From contig NZ_JAVRHY010000001.1 in the NCBI RefSeq assembly GCF_031846305.1, forward strand, positions 248,001-312,000: a stretch of DNA of 64,000 nt, written 5' to 3'. A program made the translations under genes and the position numbers. Position 1 is the stretch's first letter. The number at the start of each line of letters is the position of its first letter. This DNA comes from Spectribacter acetivorans (lineage in GTDB: Bacteria; Pseudomonadota; Gammaproteobacteria; Nevskiales; Salinisphaeraceae). The notes beneath the pieces were generated by a model. The model searched no databases, was not told the DNA's origin, and saw only the letters and a program-made list of their open reading frames with translations. Shown piece after piece: positions 18,982 through 28,526 of the stretch.

Positions 18982-19017
18982 TTATACTGGCCGGCCACGC
19001 AAGCGATGAGGCGGCAA

Positions 19018-19884
19018 ATGGTACTGGATCAGGGCTGGTTCACTGAAACGGCGAGCGAGGTGGGCACCGCGTTCTCGCTGCGGATCAATGACCGATTGCA
19101 CGTCGAGACCAGCGAGTATCAGACCATCGAGGTTTATGACACCGACACTTTCGGGCGGCTGATGGTGATTGACGGCTTCATCATGCTTACCGACCGGGAC
19201 AACTTCGTTTACCACGAGATGATGACCCACCCGGCGCTGTTCGCCCACGGCAGCCCGCGGGACGTGGCCATCATCGGCGGCGGTGACTGCGGCAGCCTGC
19301 GCGAGGTGCTCAAGCACGAAGGCGTGGCGCGCGCCACCCAGATCGAGATCGACGAACGCGTCACCCGGGTGGCGGAGCAGTTCTTTCCAGCCCTGTGCAG
19401 CGCCAACGACGACCCGCGGGCCGAACTCGCCTTCGCCGACGGCATTGCCTGGATGGCCAACCGTGATCCGGAATCGCTGGACGTCATTATCGTCGACAGC
19501 ACTGATCCGATCGGCCCGGCCGAGGGTCTGTTCAACGAGCCCTTCTACCGCAGCTGCCTGGCCGCCTTGCGCCCCGCCGGTCTGCTGGTGCAGCAGAGTG
19601 AATCGCCGCTGGCCCACACCCGGCTGATCTGCGACATGCACGCGGCGATGCGCCGCGCCGGATTTGCCGACAGCCACGTGCTGTCGTTTCCGCAACCGGT
19701 ATATCCCACCGGCTGGTGGTCGGCCACCATGGCGGCGAAATCCGACGGCGCCCTGCAGGCGCCAACCCACGTGGCCGGTCTGGAAACCCATTACTACACC
19801 CCGGCCATCCATCAGGCCGCGTTTGCCCAGCCGGCCTTTCTGGCACGGGCCCTTCAGCAGACGCTCGACACCGACCAGAAATAG
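19018..19884 (+). CDS. speE: Polyamine aminopropyltransferase (spermidine synthase)
   Basis: A 288-residue enzyme that transfers the aminopropyl group of decarboxylated S-adenosylmethionine to putrescine (or another diamine). The nucleotide-binding loop is A-I-I-G-G-G-D-C-G-S-L-R-E-V-L-K-H, with the extra Cys seen in one SpeE branch; Y-H-E-M-M-T-H-P, the catalytic D-S-T-D-P-I-G-P-A and Y-P-T-G-W-W are conserved. ATG 19018 has GAGG seven bases upstream; ATG 19006 is also in frame. Pairing with speA suggests an agmatine-based route, and direct aminopropylation of agmatine cannot be excluded. Confidence 0.95.
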   Translation: MVLDQGWFTETASEVGTAFSLRINDRLHVETSEYQTIEVYDTDTFGRLMVIDGFIMLTDRDNFVYHEMMTHPALFAHGSPRDVAIIGGGDCGSLREVLKHEGVARATQIEIDERVTRVAEQFFPALCSANDDPRAELAFADGIAWMANRDPESLDVIIVDSTDPIGPAEGLFNEPFYRSCLAALRPAGLLVQQSESPLAHTRLICDMHAAMRRAGFADSHVLSFPQPVYPTGWWSATMAAKSDGALQAPTHVAGLETHYYTPAIHQAAFAQPAFLARALQQTLDTDQK

Positions 19885-19892
19885 GGGCGGGG

Positions 19893-20423
19893 TCAGCGCC
19901 GGCTGAACGAGCAGGCCTGCTTGATCGTCTGCAGCCGACCCAGGTAGCGGTACTGACCGGTGCGCTGCTGCTGCGATACCTGAAGCTGGCAGGCGCTGGT
20001 GGCGGTATTCACCTGCTGCGTCATCCGGTACACCGCACCAGCCTGGGCCGTGAAGGCCCGCTGGGTGATGAAACAGTGGCGGTCGCCCGACTGCCAGAAC
20101 GCTTCCACCACCAGCGGTTCCCCGGCCGGCACCGAGAGGCTTTCCATACGCTGGCTGGCCGATATCCGCTTGAGCCCGCCCACGGGCTGTGACGCCCCGG
20201 CGCAGAAACTGGGCTTGACGTGTACGCCCATGGTGCCGACGCCGGCCTCGCCGCCCATGGCGTTGATATCCAGCCGGTTGCTGGTGAATTCGATGACGGC
20301 CTGGCCCCCGCTGCCGGGGGTTATGAAGGCGGCCCTCTGTGACGTCGGTGTGGCGCCGGAGCAGGCAATCAGCAGCGCACACAGCAGTGCTGCCGGCACC
20401 AGCCGGGCAGGTAATCGAATCAC
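19893..20423 (-). CDS. Putative lipoprotein of unknown function
   Basis: A 176-residue protein with a Arg-containing start, hydrophobic core L-V-P-A-A-L-L-C-A-L-L and lipobox L-I-A-C-S, so it is predicted to be lipidated at Cys21. The mature part is beta-rich with three more cysteines and no recognised domain. The start codon is GTG at 20423. It converges with speE, with 8 bases between stops. Confidence 0.65.
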   Translation of the reverse strand: MIRLPARLVPAALLCALLIACSGATPTSQRAAFITPGSGGQAVIEFTSNRLDINAMGGEAGVGTMGVHVKPSFCAGASQPVGGLKRISASQRMESLSVPAGEPLVVEAFWQSGDRHCFITQRAFTAQAGAVYRMTQQVNTATSACQLQVSQQQRTGQYRYLGRLQTIKQACSFSRR

Positions 20424-20455
20424 GGATTGTCGTCCGGTTCCGGGTCGGTAACCGG

Positions 20456-21244
20456 TTATCGGCCGGTATACGCAGGCGTTCGCTTGTTGGCGAATGCGTC
20501 GATGCCCTCTCGAGCGTCGTGGGTGCGGCTACAGGCCACCATCTGCTCCAGCTCGCGGCCCAGATGGGCCTCGAGTGCGGCGCCCAGTGACGCGCCGGTG
20601 AGCTTCTTGGAGGCGATCAACCCGTTGGTGGCGCTGCCGGCCATCATGGCCGCGCGTTCCCGGGCGGTATCGGCCAGCGCATCGGCGGCCACGACTTCCT
20701 CGATCAGCCCCCAGTCGAGCGCGGTTTCGGCATTGATGGTCTCGTTGGTCAGCGTCATCCGGCGAGCCCGGCGCAGGCCGATGACGCGCGGCAGGAAGAA
20801 CGTCACGCCGCAATCCCCGGACAGGCCGATCATGGTGTGCGCCGCGCAGAAACGGGCGTTGTCCGCGGCCACCAGGTAATCGGCGCACATCGCCAGGCCC
20901 AGGCCGCCGCCGGCGACCGCGCCGTTGAGCGCGCCCACCACCGGCACCGGCAGCCGGCCCAGACGCAGGATGGCGTCGTGGGCGGTGCGCACCAAGCGGT
21001 GAATCATGCCCGGCAGATCGTCGCGGCTGGCGTCCATGGCGCGGATGTCTCCGCCGGCGCAGAACATCTTGCCGCGGGCGTCGATCATCACCGCCCGCAG
21101 GCCCTCGGTCGCCTCCACCCGTCGCGCCACGTCGGATAGCGCCTCGGCCATCGGCAGGTTGATGACGTTGCCGTTGTCCGGCGTGTTCAGCGTGATGTGG
21201 GCGATCGAATCCTCGATTGCGCAGATAACGGGGGCGTCGGACAT
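20456..21244 (-). CDS. Enoyl-CoA hydratase/isomerase family protein
   Basis: A 262-residue crotonase-fold protein. Oxyanion-hole segments are F-C-A-G-G-D-I-R-A-M-D and L-N-G-A-V-A-G-G-G-L-G-L-A-M; I-G-L-S-G-D-C-G-V-T-F-F-L-P-R is the isomerase/hydratase active-site helix. In hydratases the second acidic residue would be near the D-C-G position; only Asp remains there, which is closer to PaaG-like isomerases, so double-bond isomerisation is as likely as hydration. No acyl-CoA partner gene is adjacent; the MaoC/thiolase-like pair lies 2.2 kb away. Confidence 0.87.
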   Translation of the reverse strand: MSDAPVICAIEDSIAHITLNTPDNGNVINLPMAEALSDVARRVEATEGLRAVMIDARGKMFCAGGDIRAMDASRDDLPGMIHRLVRTAHDAILRLGRLPVPVVGALNGAVAGGGLGLAMCADYLVAADNARFCAAHTMIGLSGDCGVTFFLPRVIGLRRARRMTLTNETINAETALDWGLIEEVVAADALADTARERAAMMAGSATNGLIASKKLTGASLGAALEAHLGRELEQMVACSRTHDAREGIDAFANKRTPAYTGR

Positions 21245-21430
21245 GAATACATCGGCAGCTGGAGTTTACTGCATTATCGCCAACGGGCCGGGGCATTGAA
21301 AGCAGTCGGCGCGCGCCGGCGGCAGACCGCGACTGGATTCGGTCCGATTTGGCCGGCGACCGACGCTGGGGTAGCGTCGGGATCGCAGGGGTATTGCCGA
21401 GCATCCGGCACGCGATTCGGGAGGAGCGGC

Positions 21431-22524
21431 ATGTCGAAGAAAAAGGTGATTGTCGCCGGGGCATCCGGCCTGGTGGGTTATGGAGCTCTCAAGGCACTGG
21501 CAGAGGCGGGCTGCGACGTGGTGGCGGTGTCTCGCCGCCCGCCGATGGAACTGCATGGCGCCACCCAGATGGCCGCCGATCTGAACGACGCCGACCAGTG
21601 CCGCGACATCTTCGGCGCCATGTCGGATGCCACGCATCTGGTCTACGCCGCTCTCTACGAAAAGCCCGGGCTGGTGCCCGGCTGGCTGGAGGCCGAGCAG
21701 ATCGAGACCAACGATCGCATGCTGCGCAATCTGTTCGAGCCGTTATCCGCGGCGGCAAACAATCTGCAGCACGTCACCCTGCTGCAGGGCACCAAGGCCT
21801 ACGGCGTGCACGTGCAGCCGATCCCGGTGCCGGCACGGGAAAACCGTGACGAGATGCACGAGCAGCCCAACTTCTACTGGAACAGGAAAATTACCTACGT
21901 GAAAAGCAGGCGGGACGCGCATGGCACTGGACCGTGCTGCGCCCGTAGATCATCTTCGGCATGTCCATGGGCAGCGCCATGAACCTGATCCCGGCCCTGG
22001 GCATCTACGCCGCTCTGCTGCGCGAGGCCGGTCAGCCGCTGATCTACCCCGGCGGACCGGGCAATATCCTGGAAGCCGTGGATGCGGACCTGTTGGGCCG
22101 CGCCATCGCCTGGGCCGGCGAGGCAGTGGCCGCGCGCAACGAGATTTTCAATGTCACCAACGGCGACGTGTTCCTGTGGCAGAACCTGTGGCCCGCGCTG
22201 GCCGACATGCTGGGCATGGCGCCCGGTCCGGAAGAACCCTGCAGCCTGGGCGAGGCCATGCCCGCCCGCGCCGGTGAATGGGACGCCATCCGCCGCAAGT
22301 ACGATCTGGAGACCCCGGACCTGGAAAGCTTCGTCGGCGAATCCTGCCACTACGCCGACTTCTGCATGGCCTACGGGGCGGAAGGCTTCGGCGTGGCCCC
22401 GGCGATCGTGTCCACTGTCAAGCTGCGCCGTGCCGGTTTTACCGAGATGATCGACACCGAAGACATGTTCCGGAAATGGTTCCGGGTGTTCGAGGAGAAG
22501 CGCCTGTTACCACCGGTGGGCTGA
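21431..22524 (+). pseudogene. PRISE-type SDR (progesterone 5-beta-reductase/iridoid-synthase-like), disrupted
   Basis: Two frames together encode one ~364-residue enoyl/enone reductase of the PRISE family. The first frame (21431 on) has V-A-G-A-S-G-L-V-G-Y, the Lys motif L-L-Q-G-T-K-A-Y-G and the Tyr motif N-F-Y-W-N. After Asn at 21881-21883 one base (expected C of a CAG codon) is missing; shifting the frame restores E-N-Y-L-R-E-K-Q-A-G-R-A-W-H-W-T-V-L-R-P, then a TAG at 21946-21948 where homologues have Gln (R-P-Q-I-I-F-G), then I-I-F-G-M-S-M-G-S-A-M-N-L to the natural stop. Two independent lesions make sequencing error unlikely to explain both. GGAGCGGC precedes the ATG. The region after the lesions keeps good coding quality, so inactivation looks recent. 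Confidence 0.85.
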
Positions 22525-22742
22525 TCCGGCTGGTAGTCCTCACTCGTGCCACCTGGCAGAGTTACTCGGTAACGCGCACAAGAGCGATTCTCGAGCGTTC
22601 GACTCGACGCGTTGCTTGCTCTAGTGTGAAACCGGCGCGCGGCTATGCTGAAAAGTCAGCCGTGTTTAATTGCTTAATGCCCGCGTGGGTCGTGAGGGCG
22701 TCGAAACGTCCTGTGCTCGGCATCAAATCCAGGGAGTTGGTT

Positions 22743-22958
22743 ATGCCGATGAGATTCCGCGTGAGTGCCGTGCTTGCCCTCTCCGTGATGCTTTTGCTGG
22801 GCTGTGGCGGTGATCCGGTGACAGAGTCCGCCGGTGACAGCCCGCTTGCCGAGGCAAGCAGCGGCTGCACCGAGCGTGACGGTGCGTGGTTCGGTCGTTC
22901 GGCGGACGGGGCCTTCATCAGCAGCCAGACGCAGGAGGCTTGCGAGGAGCGACTCTAG
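22743..22958 (+). CDS. Small putative lipoprotein
   Basis: A 71-residue protein with start M-P-M-R-F-R, hydrophobic core V-S-A-V-L-A-L-S-V-M-L-L-L and lipobox L-L-G-C-G, so a lipoprotein of ~50 mature residues with two further cysteines (S-G-C-T-E-R, E-A-C-E-E-R). The mature part contains W-F-G-R-S-A-D-G-A-F-I and is unrecognised. AGGGAG lies about 6 bases before the ATG. Short, but start signals and lipobox support it. Confidence 0.6.
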   Translation: MPMRFRVSAVLALSVMLLLGCGGDPVTESAGDSPLAEASSGCTERDGAWFGRSADGAFISSQTQEACEERL

Positions 22959-23015
22959 TAGCGGCTCGAAGCGCGGGCAGGGAGTTACCCTGATGCGGGC
23001 CATGGCCGGGCCGCG

Positions 23016-23157
23016 CACCGATTCGCCTGGAGCGAATCGAAGCGAGCGCAACAAGCCCGAAGGGCCAGGCCCATGGATGGGCCAGACACCGATTCGCCGG
23101 GAGCGAATCGACGCGAGTGCAACGAGCCCGAAGGGTCAGGCCCACGGATGGGCCTGA
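23016..23157. repeat. Two tandem 71-bp repeats with internal hairpins
   Basis: Copy 1 is 23016-23086 and copy 2 is 23087-23157. Each begins CACCGATTCGCC and contains a small palindrome (CGATTCGC-nnnn-GCGAATCG) followed by AGCCCGAAGGG and a second hairpin (GGCCCAT-GG-ATGGGCC in copy 1, GGCCCA-CGGA-TGGGCC in copy 2). Loop and stem changes between copies are partly compensated. This looks like a REP-type or other dispersed palindromic unit. It lies 54 bases from the tRNA 3' end. Confidence 0.75.
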
Positions 23158-23210
23158 CAACCCCGAACCACTCTCTTGGAATCGCCGGTGCTGGAAATCC
23201 CGCCGGTAAG

Positions 23211-23287
23211 TGGTGGGCCCCCGGGGACTTGAACCCCGAACCAACAGATTATGAGTCTGCTGCTCTAACCGATTGAGCTAGAGGCCC
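23211..23287 (-). tRNA. tRNA with CAU anticodon, probably tRNA-Ile2 (lysidine type)
   Basis: A complete 77-base tRNA with encoded CCA. Acceptor stem GGGCCTC / GGGGCCC, D-arm GCTC...GAGC, anticodon loop CTCATAA (anticodon CAU), variable loop TGGTT, T-arm CGGGG-TTCAAGT-CCCCG. CAU can be elongator Met or Ile2 whose C34 is changed to lysidine by TilS. GGGCC-type acceptor and the location near rpoD (as for E. coli ileX) favour Ile2; it is clearly not initiator Met because the first pair is G-C and the anticodon stem lacks the three G-C pairs. Identity needs covariance-model scoring. Confidence 0.93.
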
Positions 23288-23429
23288 GTCGCCGAGCGCG
23301 ATTGTAACCCGCACGCGGTCGCTGCCCGTACCCGGGCGAGCATTGGTCGATGCCGCCGTATCAAGCATAATCCAGCGCCAATCCGACGGGCCGATGGCCC
23401 TGATCCACAACGCCAAGGCATTACCAACC

Positions 23430-24338
23430 ATGAGCGTGACTGTCCCCTGGACCTTCGTGCGCCACCAGGCGCCCAATATCGTCGGCATGTTCGGCGCCGG
23501 TATCCGATCCGCTCTGCCGCGGCTGGGCGGTGGCGAGGTGGAAACGCCGAGTGCGCCGGTGACGCGCCGGATGGGTCCGTTTTCCCCGGCGCTGATCGAG
23601 GCCTACGCGGCCTGGGCAGGTGCGCCGCCGGATCGCTATGACGGGGTGCTGCCGCCGCATTTCTTTGCCTACTGGGGGCTCGGCCTGGTGTCGGAGCTGA
23701 CCGGCCGGGCGCCCTACAATCTGTTGTCCGCGGTGAATCAGGGCTGCCGGATTGCAACGCGGACGCTGCTGCCGGCGGATGAACCGATCCAGGTGCGCGG
23801 CCGGCTGACCGATGTCAGTGATGACGGCCGGCGTATACGCATCGCCTCGCAGCTCGAGGCGGGGACCCGCAGCACCCCGCGAGCTCAGGATATCGAGGTG
23901 GTGGCGGCGGTCCCGCGCCGCCAGCCCGGCCCGCGCCGGGCGGACAGGCCTCGTGACCCGGAACCCGCGTTCGATACCGTTGGCCACTGGTCGGCCTCGG
24001 CATCGGACGGCCTGAATTTCGCCCTGCTGACCGGCGACTTCAATCCGCTGCATACGCTCACGCCGGTGGGCCGCCGCACCCGTTACCGTAGTTGCATTCT
24101 CCACGGCTTCGGGATTCTGGCCCGCACTTACGAGACTATCCGCAATGCCGGGATCGATATCGCCGAATTCGAGGTCCGCTACGTCAAGCCGGTGCCGCTG
24201 CCTTCGGCAGACCTGGCGGTTCAGGTGGCCCGCGAGCCCGATGCCGACGGCCGTCGGGCGATCCGGTTGCGCGGTGCGGATGACACGCTGCATCTGGCAG
24301 GTCATCTGAACGTCACGCTGACCGGGGCCGACGCATGA
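23430..24338 (+). CDS. MaoC-like (R)-hydratase / hot-dog protein
   Basis: A 302-residue double hot-dog protein. The C-terminal half carries the hydratase-2 signature T-G-D-F-N-P-L-H (catalytic Asp and His) and the following S-C-I-L-H-G-F; the N-terminal half is a degenerate second hot-dog (P-P-H-F-F-A-Y-W-G-L). Such proteins hydrate trans-2-enoyl-CoA to (R)-3-hydroxyacyl-CoA. ATG 23430 chosen; ATG 23394 is possible. The stop overlaps the start of the thiolase-like gene (ATGA), so the two products are made together and may form one pathway or complex. Confidence 0.85.
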   Translation: MSVTVPWTFVRHQAPNIVGMFGAGIRSALPRLGGGEVETPSAPVTRRMGPFSPALIEAYAAWAGAPPDRYDGVLPPHFFAYWGLGLVSELTGRAPYNLLSAVNQGCRIATRTLLPADEPIQVRGRLTDVSDDGRRIRIASQLEAGTRSTPRAQDIEVVAAVPRRQPGPRRADRPRDPEPAFDTVGHWSASASDGLNFALLTGDFNPLHTLTPVGRRTRYRSCILHGFGILARTYETIRNAGIDIAEFEVRYVKPVPLPSADLAVQVAREPDADGRRAIRLRGADDTLHLAGHLNVTLTGADA

Positions 24339-25648
24339 GCAATCTGACGCCGATTCCCGAGGACCGGCTACCGGTGGTGGTGGATGCGGTGCGCACGCCG
24401 TTCATCAACTCGGGCGGTGCTTATGCGGAACTGCGCAATCATGAACTCGGCGCGGTGCCGCTGCGGGCGGTGCTGGCCCGGACCGGGCTGGCCGCCGGCG
24501 ATGTGGGCATGGTGACGCTGGGCTGTGTGGTGCAGGACGTGGAAACCACCAATGTCGCCCGGGAGGCGATGCTGACTGCCGGGTATCCCGCCCTGACACC
24601 CGCATCGACCATATCCATGGCCGGCATATCGCCGGAAGCCAGCATCGCCAACCTGTGCGACATGATCGCCCTGGGCCGGCTGGAGTTTGCGGTAGGCGGG
24701 GGCACCGAGAATTTCTCGGACCTGCCGATCCGCATGTCGCGCAACGTGCGCAAGCGGGCGGTGAAGCTGGGTACGGCCCGGTCGACGGGCGAGCGGCTGC
24801 GCATTCTGGCCGGTCTGCGGCCCTGGGACCTGATCCCGGACGTGCCGTCTAGCAGGGACCTGACCACCGGCCTGACCATGGGCGCGGCCTGCGAGGCCAT
24901 GGCGGCGCGTTTCGGCGTCACCCGCGAGGCCGCCGATGCCTATGCCGAGCGCAGTCATCATCGTGCCGCTGCGGCATGGGACGCCGGCTGGTTCGACGAG
25001 GAAGTGGTGCCTGTCGAGGCACCGGACGGGCGCATGGTGACCCGTGACGACGGTATTCGGCCGGATACCAGCGTCGACCGTCTGGCCCGCCTCAAGCCCG
25101 CGTTCGATCCGGACCGCGGCATCATCACTGCCGGCAACGCGTCGGGGCTGACCGACGGCGCCACCGCCCTGCTGCTGGCCAGTGCCGGAGCGGCCGATCG
25201 CCGTGGCCTGACCGCCCGCGCCATCGTTCGGGATTACGAATTCACCGGTGTGGCCGACATGAGCAGCGAAATGCTCATGGGCCCGGCGGTGGCCATTCCG
25301 CGGCTGCTGCAACGCCAGGGCCTGACGCCGGCGGACATCGCCGCGTTCGAGGTGCACGAGGCCTTCGCCGCCCAGATTCTGGCCAATCAGGCCGGGCTGG
25401 CCGATGCCGACTACGCGCAGACGGTGGCGGGGCCGGCCGCGCCGATCGGCGGGATTCCGCTGGACAAGCTCAATATCCATGGTGGTTCGCTGGCCCTGGG
25501 GAACCCGTTTGCCGCCACCGGCGGCCGGTTGATTGCCACGGCCATTCGCCGCATCCGCGAGACCGGCGAGCGCTACGCCGTGATTGCCACCTGCGCCGGC
25601 GGCGGTCTGGGTGCCGCCATGCTGCTGGAGAATCCCGCGGCGCGCTGA
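24335..25648 (+). CDS. Thiolase-superfamily protein with missing nucleophile (FadI/HADHB-like)
   Basis: A 437-residue protein aligning along its whole length to mitochondrial trifunctional beta subunit/FadI thiolases (V-D-A-V-R-T-P-F, V-Q-D-V-E-T-T-N-V-A-R-E-A, S-D-L-P-I-R-M-S-R, D-N-G-I-R-P-like D-D-G-I-R-P, F-E-V-H-E-A-F). The nucleophilic Cys of M-A-C-I-S-A is Gly97 here (S-M-A-G-I-S-P), and the catalytic His of G-H-P-F is Asn390 (L-G-N-P-F-A-A-T-G). His341 (H-E-A-F) and Cys420 (C-A-G-G-G-L-G) remain. Normal thiolysis needs the Cys, so this is either a non-classical enzyme, such as the Cys-less thiolase-fold aldolases of steroid side-chain breakdown, or a structural partner. Frame and codon use are intact. 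Co-translated with the MaoC gene. Confidence 0.9.
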   Translation: MSNLTPIPEDRLPVVVDAVRTPFINSGGAYAELRNHELGAVPLRAVLARTGLAAGDVGMVTLGCVVQDVETTNVAREAMLTAGYPALTPASTISMAGISPEASIANLCDMIALGRLEFAVGGGTENFSDLPIRMSRNVRKRAVKLGTARSTGERLRILAGLRPWDLIPDVPSSRDLTTGLTMGAACEAMAARFGVTREAADAYAERSHHRAAAAWDAGWFDEEVVPVEAPDGRMVTRDDGIRPDTSVDRLARLKPAFDPDRGIITAGNASGLTDGATALLLASAGAADRRGLTARAIVRDYEFTGVADMSSEMLMGPAVAIPRLLQRQGLTPADIAAFEVHEAFAAQILANQAGLADADYAQTVAGPAAPIGGIPLDKLNIHGGSLALGNPFAATGGRLIATAIRRIRETGERYAVIATCAGGGLGAAMLLENPAAR

Positions 25649-25658
25649 GCCGCCGTGG

Positions 25659-26603
25659 TCAGCGGCTGGCCGGGCCCCAGTGCGGGGATCGGCCATCATC
25701 CGCGCTGATCTCGGTCAGCCCGGTGCCGTCCGCATTGATGCGGAAAAGCCCGTTGCTGCCGCGCTGGAAGTTCTCGAACGCCAGCCGCTTGCTGTCCGGC
25801 GACCAGGCCGGTGCGGTGGCGGCGAAACTCAGCCCGGTCAGCCGTTTCAGAGCGCCCGTTTCCAGAGTGAGCACGTACAGCCCGTGGCCGGTGACGCGGG
25901 ACTGGGACCCCACGAACGCGATGCGCGTGCCGTCCGGTGACCAAGCCGGGGCGCGCGTGATGGGAAGGTCGATCGGCAGCCGTGTGGCCTCGCCGCCTGC
26001 CAGCGGGATGGTGAAGATGGCGGCGAACTCGTGTGCGCGGTTCCAGCTTTCGAACACCACGCGATCGCCATCGGGCGAGAAGGCGCCCGAGCTGGGCCGG
26101 TCGTTGGTGCGCGGCCGGATGGTCAGCCGCCGACGGTTGTCGCCGTTGCGGTCGATCACGAACAGCTCGTCGCGGCCGGATCGTTCCGAGGCAAACACCA
26201 GGTGCTTGCCGTCCGGCGACCAGGCCGCGCGGAAGTCGCTGCCGGCGTAGTCGGTCAGTCGCCGGTCGCCGCTGCCGTCGGCATTCATGATGTGGATGTC
26301 GCCGCCCACCGGGCGCAGGGTGTAGGCGATGTGCCGGCCGTCGGGCGAGATGGCCGGGTCGGCCTCGTCCTCGTCGGTATCGGTCAGGCGAAGCAGGCCA
26401 GTGCCGTCGGGACGGATGAGATAGAGATCCTGATGGCCGGGTCCGCTGTCGGCGTCCCGGTTGCTCTCGAACACGATGTGATCGGTCAGCGGGTCGACCG
26501 TGGCCTCGCCACAGCCGGCCAGAGCTAGAACGACAACGCCGCCGGCCAGGCGGCCGGCGGCGCGTGTCATCGATCGGACGAACGAGCCGGAGGCATGACG
26601 CAT
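25659..26603 (-). CDS. TolB-like beta-propeller lipoprotein
   Basis: A 314-residue protein with signal V-V-V-L-A-L-A-G-C-G (lipobox Cys at about residue 31) and at least six WD40-like/PD40 repeats: S-P-D-G-R-H-I-A-Y, S-P-D-G-K-H-L-V-F-A-S, S-P-D-G-D-R-V-V-F, S-P-D-G-T-R-I-A-F, S-P-D-S-K-R-L-A-F. This is the PD40/TolB_C repeat architecture of an envelope beta-propeller, but it is not TolB of the Tol-Pal operon because no tol genes adjoin. It is downstream of rpoD by 31 bases and may be read through. ATG 26603 has GGAG upstream; ATG 26570 is an alternative. Confidence 0.83.
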   Translation of the reverse strand: MRHASGSFVRSMTRAAGRLAGGVVVLALAGCGEATVDPLTDHIVFESNRDADSGPGHQDLYLIRPDGTGLLRLTDTDEDEADPAISPDGRHIAYTLRPVGGDIHIMNADGSGDRRLTDYAGSDFRAAWSPDGKHLVFASERSGRDELFVIDRNGDNRRRLTIRPRTNDRPSSGAFSPDGDRVVFESWNRAHEFAAIFTIPLAGGEATRLPIDLPITRAPAWSPDGTRIAFVGSQSRVTGHGLYVLTLETGALKRLTGLSFAATAPAWSPDSKRLAFENFQRGSNGLFRINADGTGLTEISADDGRSPHWGPASR

Positions 26604-26634
26604 GGTGCGGCTGCTCCGGTCGGCCGTGGCCGGC

Positions 26635-28446
<1,812 letters not shown>

Positions 28447-28526
28447 GCTCGCCTGCTTGGTGGGGAGGTGCGCCCGGACGCCGCTGCCAAAGAACCGGAC
28501 ATTGTATCGGACCGGCCTTGCCGGCG

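Noticed and set aside
23159..23243. Phage or island attachment site using the tRNA
   Set aside because: The shared 12-mer is in the T-arm side, not the tRNA 3' end, and no integrase or phage gene is present; kept only as a remark.
23211..23287. Initiator tRNA-Met
   Set aside because: The acceptor begins with a paired G-C and the anticodon stem lacks the three consecutive G-C pairs typical of the initiator.
25659..26603. TolB of the Tol-Pal system
   Set aside because: It is a lipoprotein with PD40 repeats and has no tolQRA or pal neighbours, unlike true TolB.
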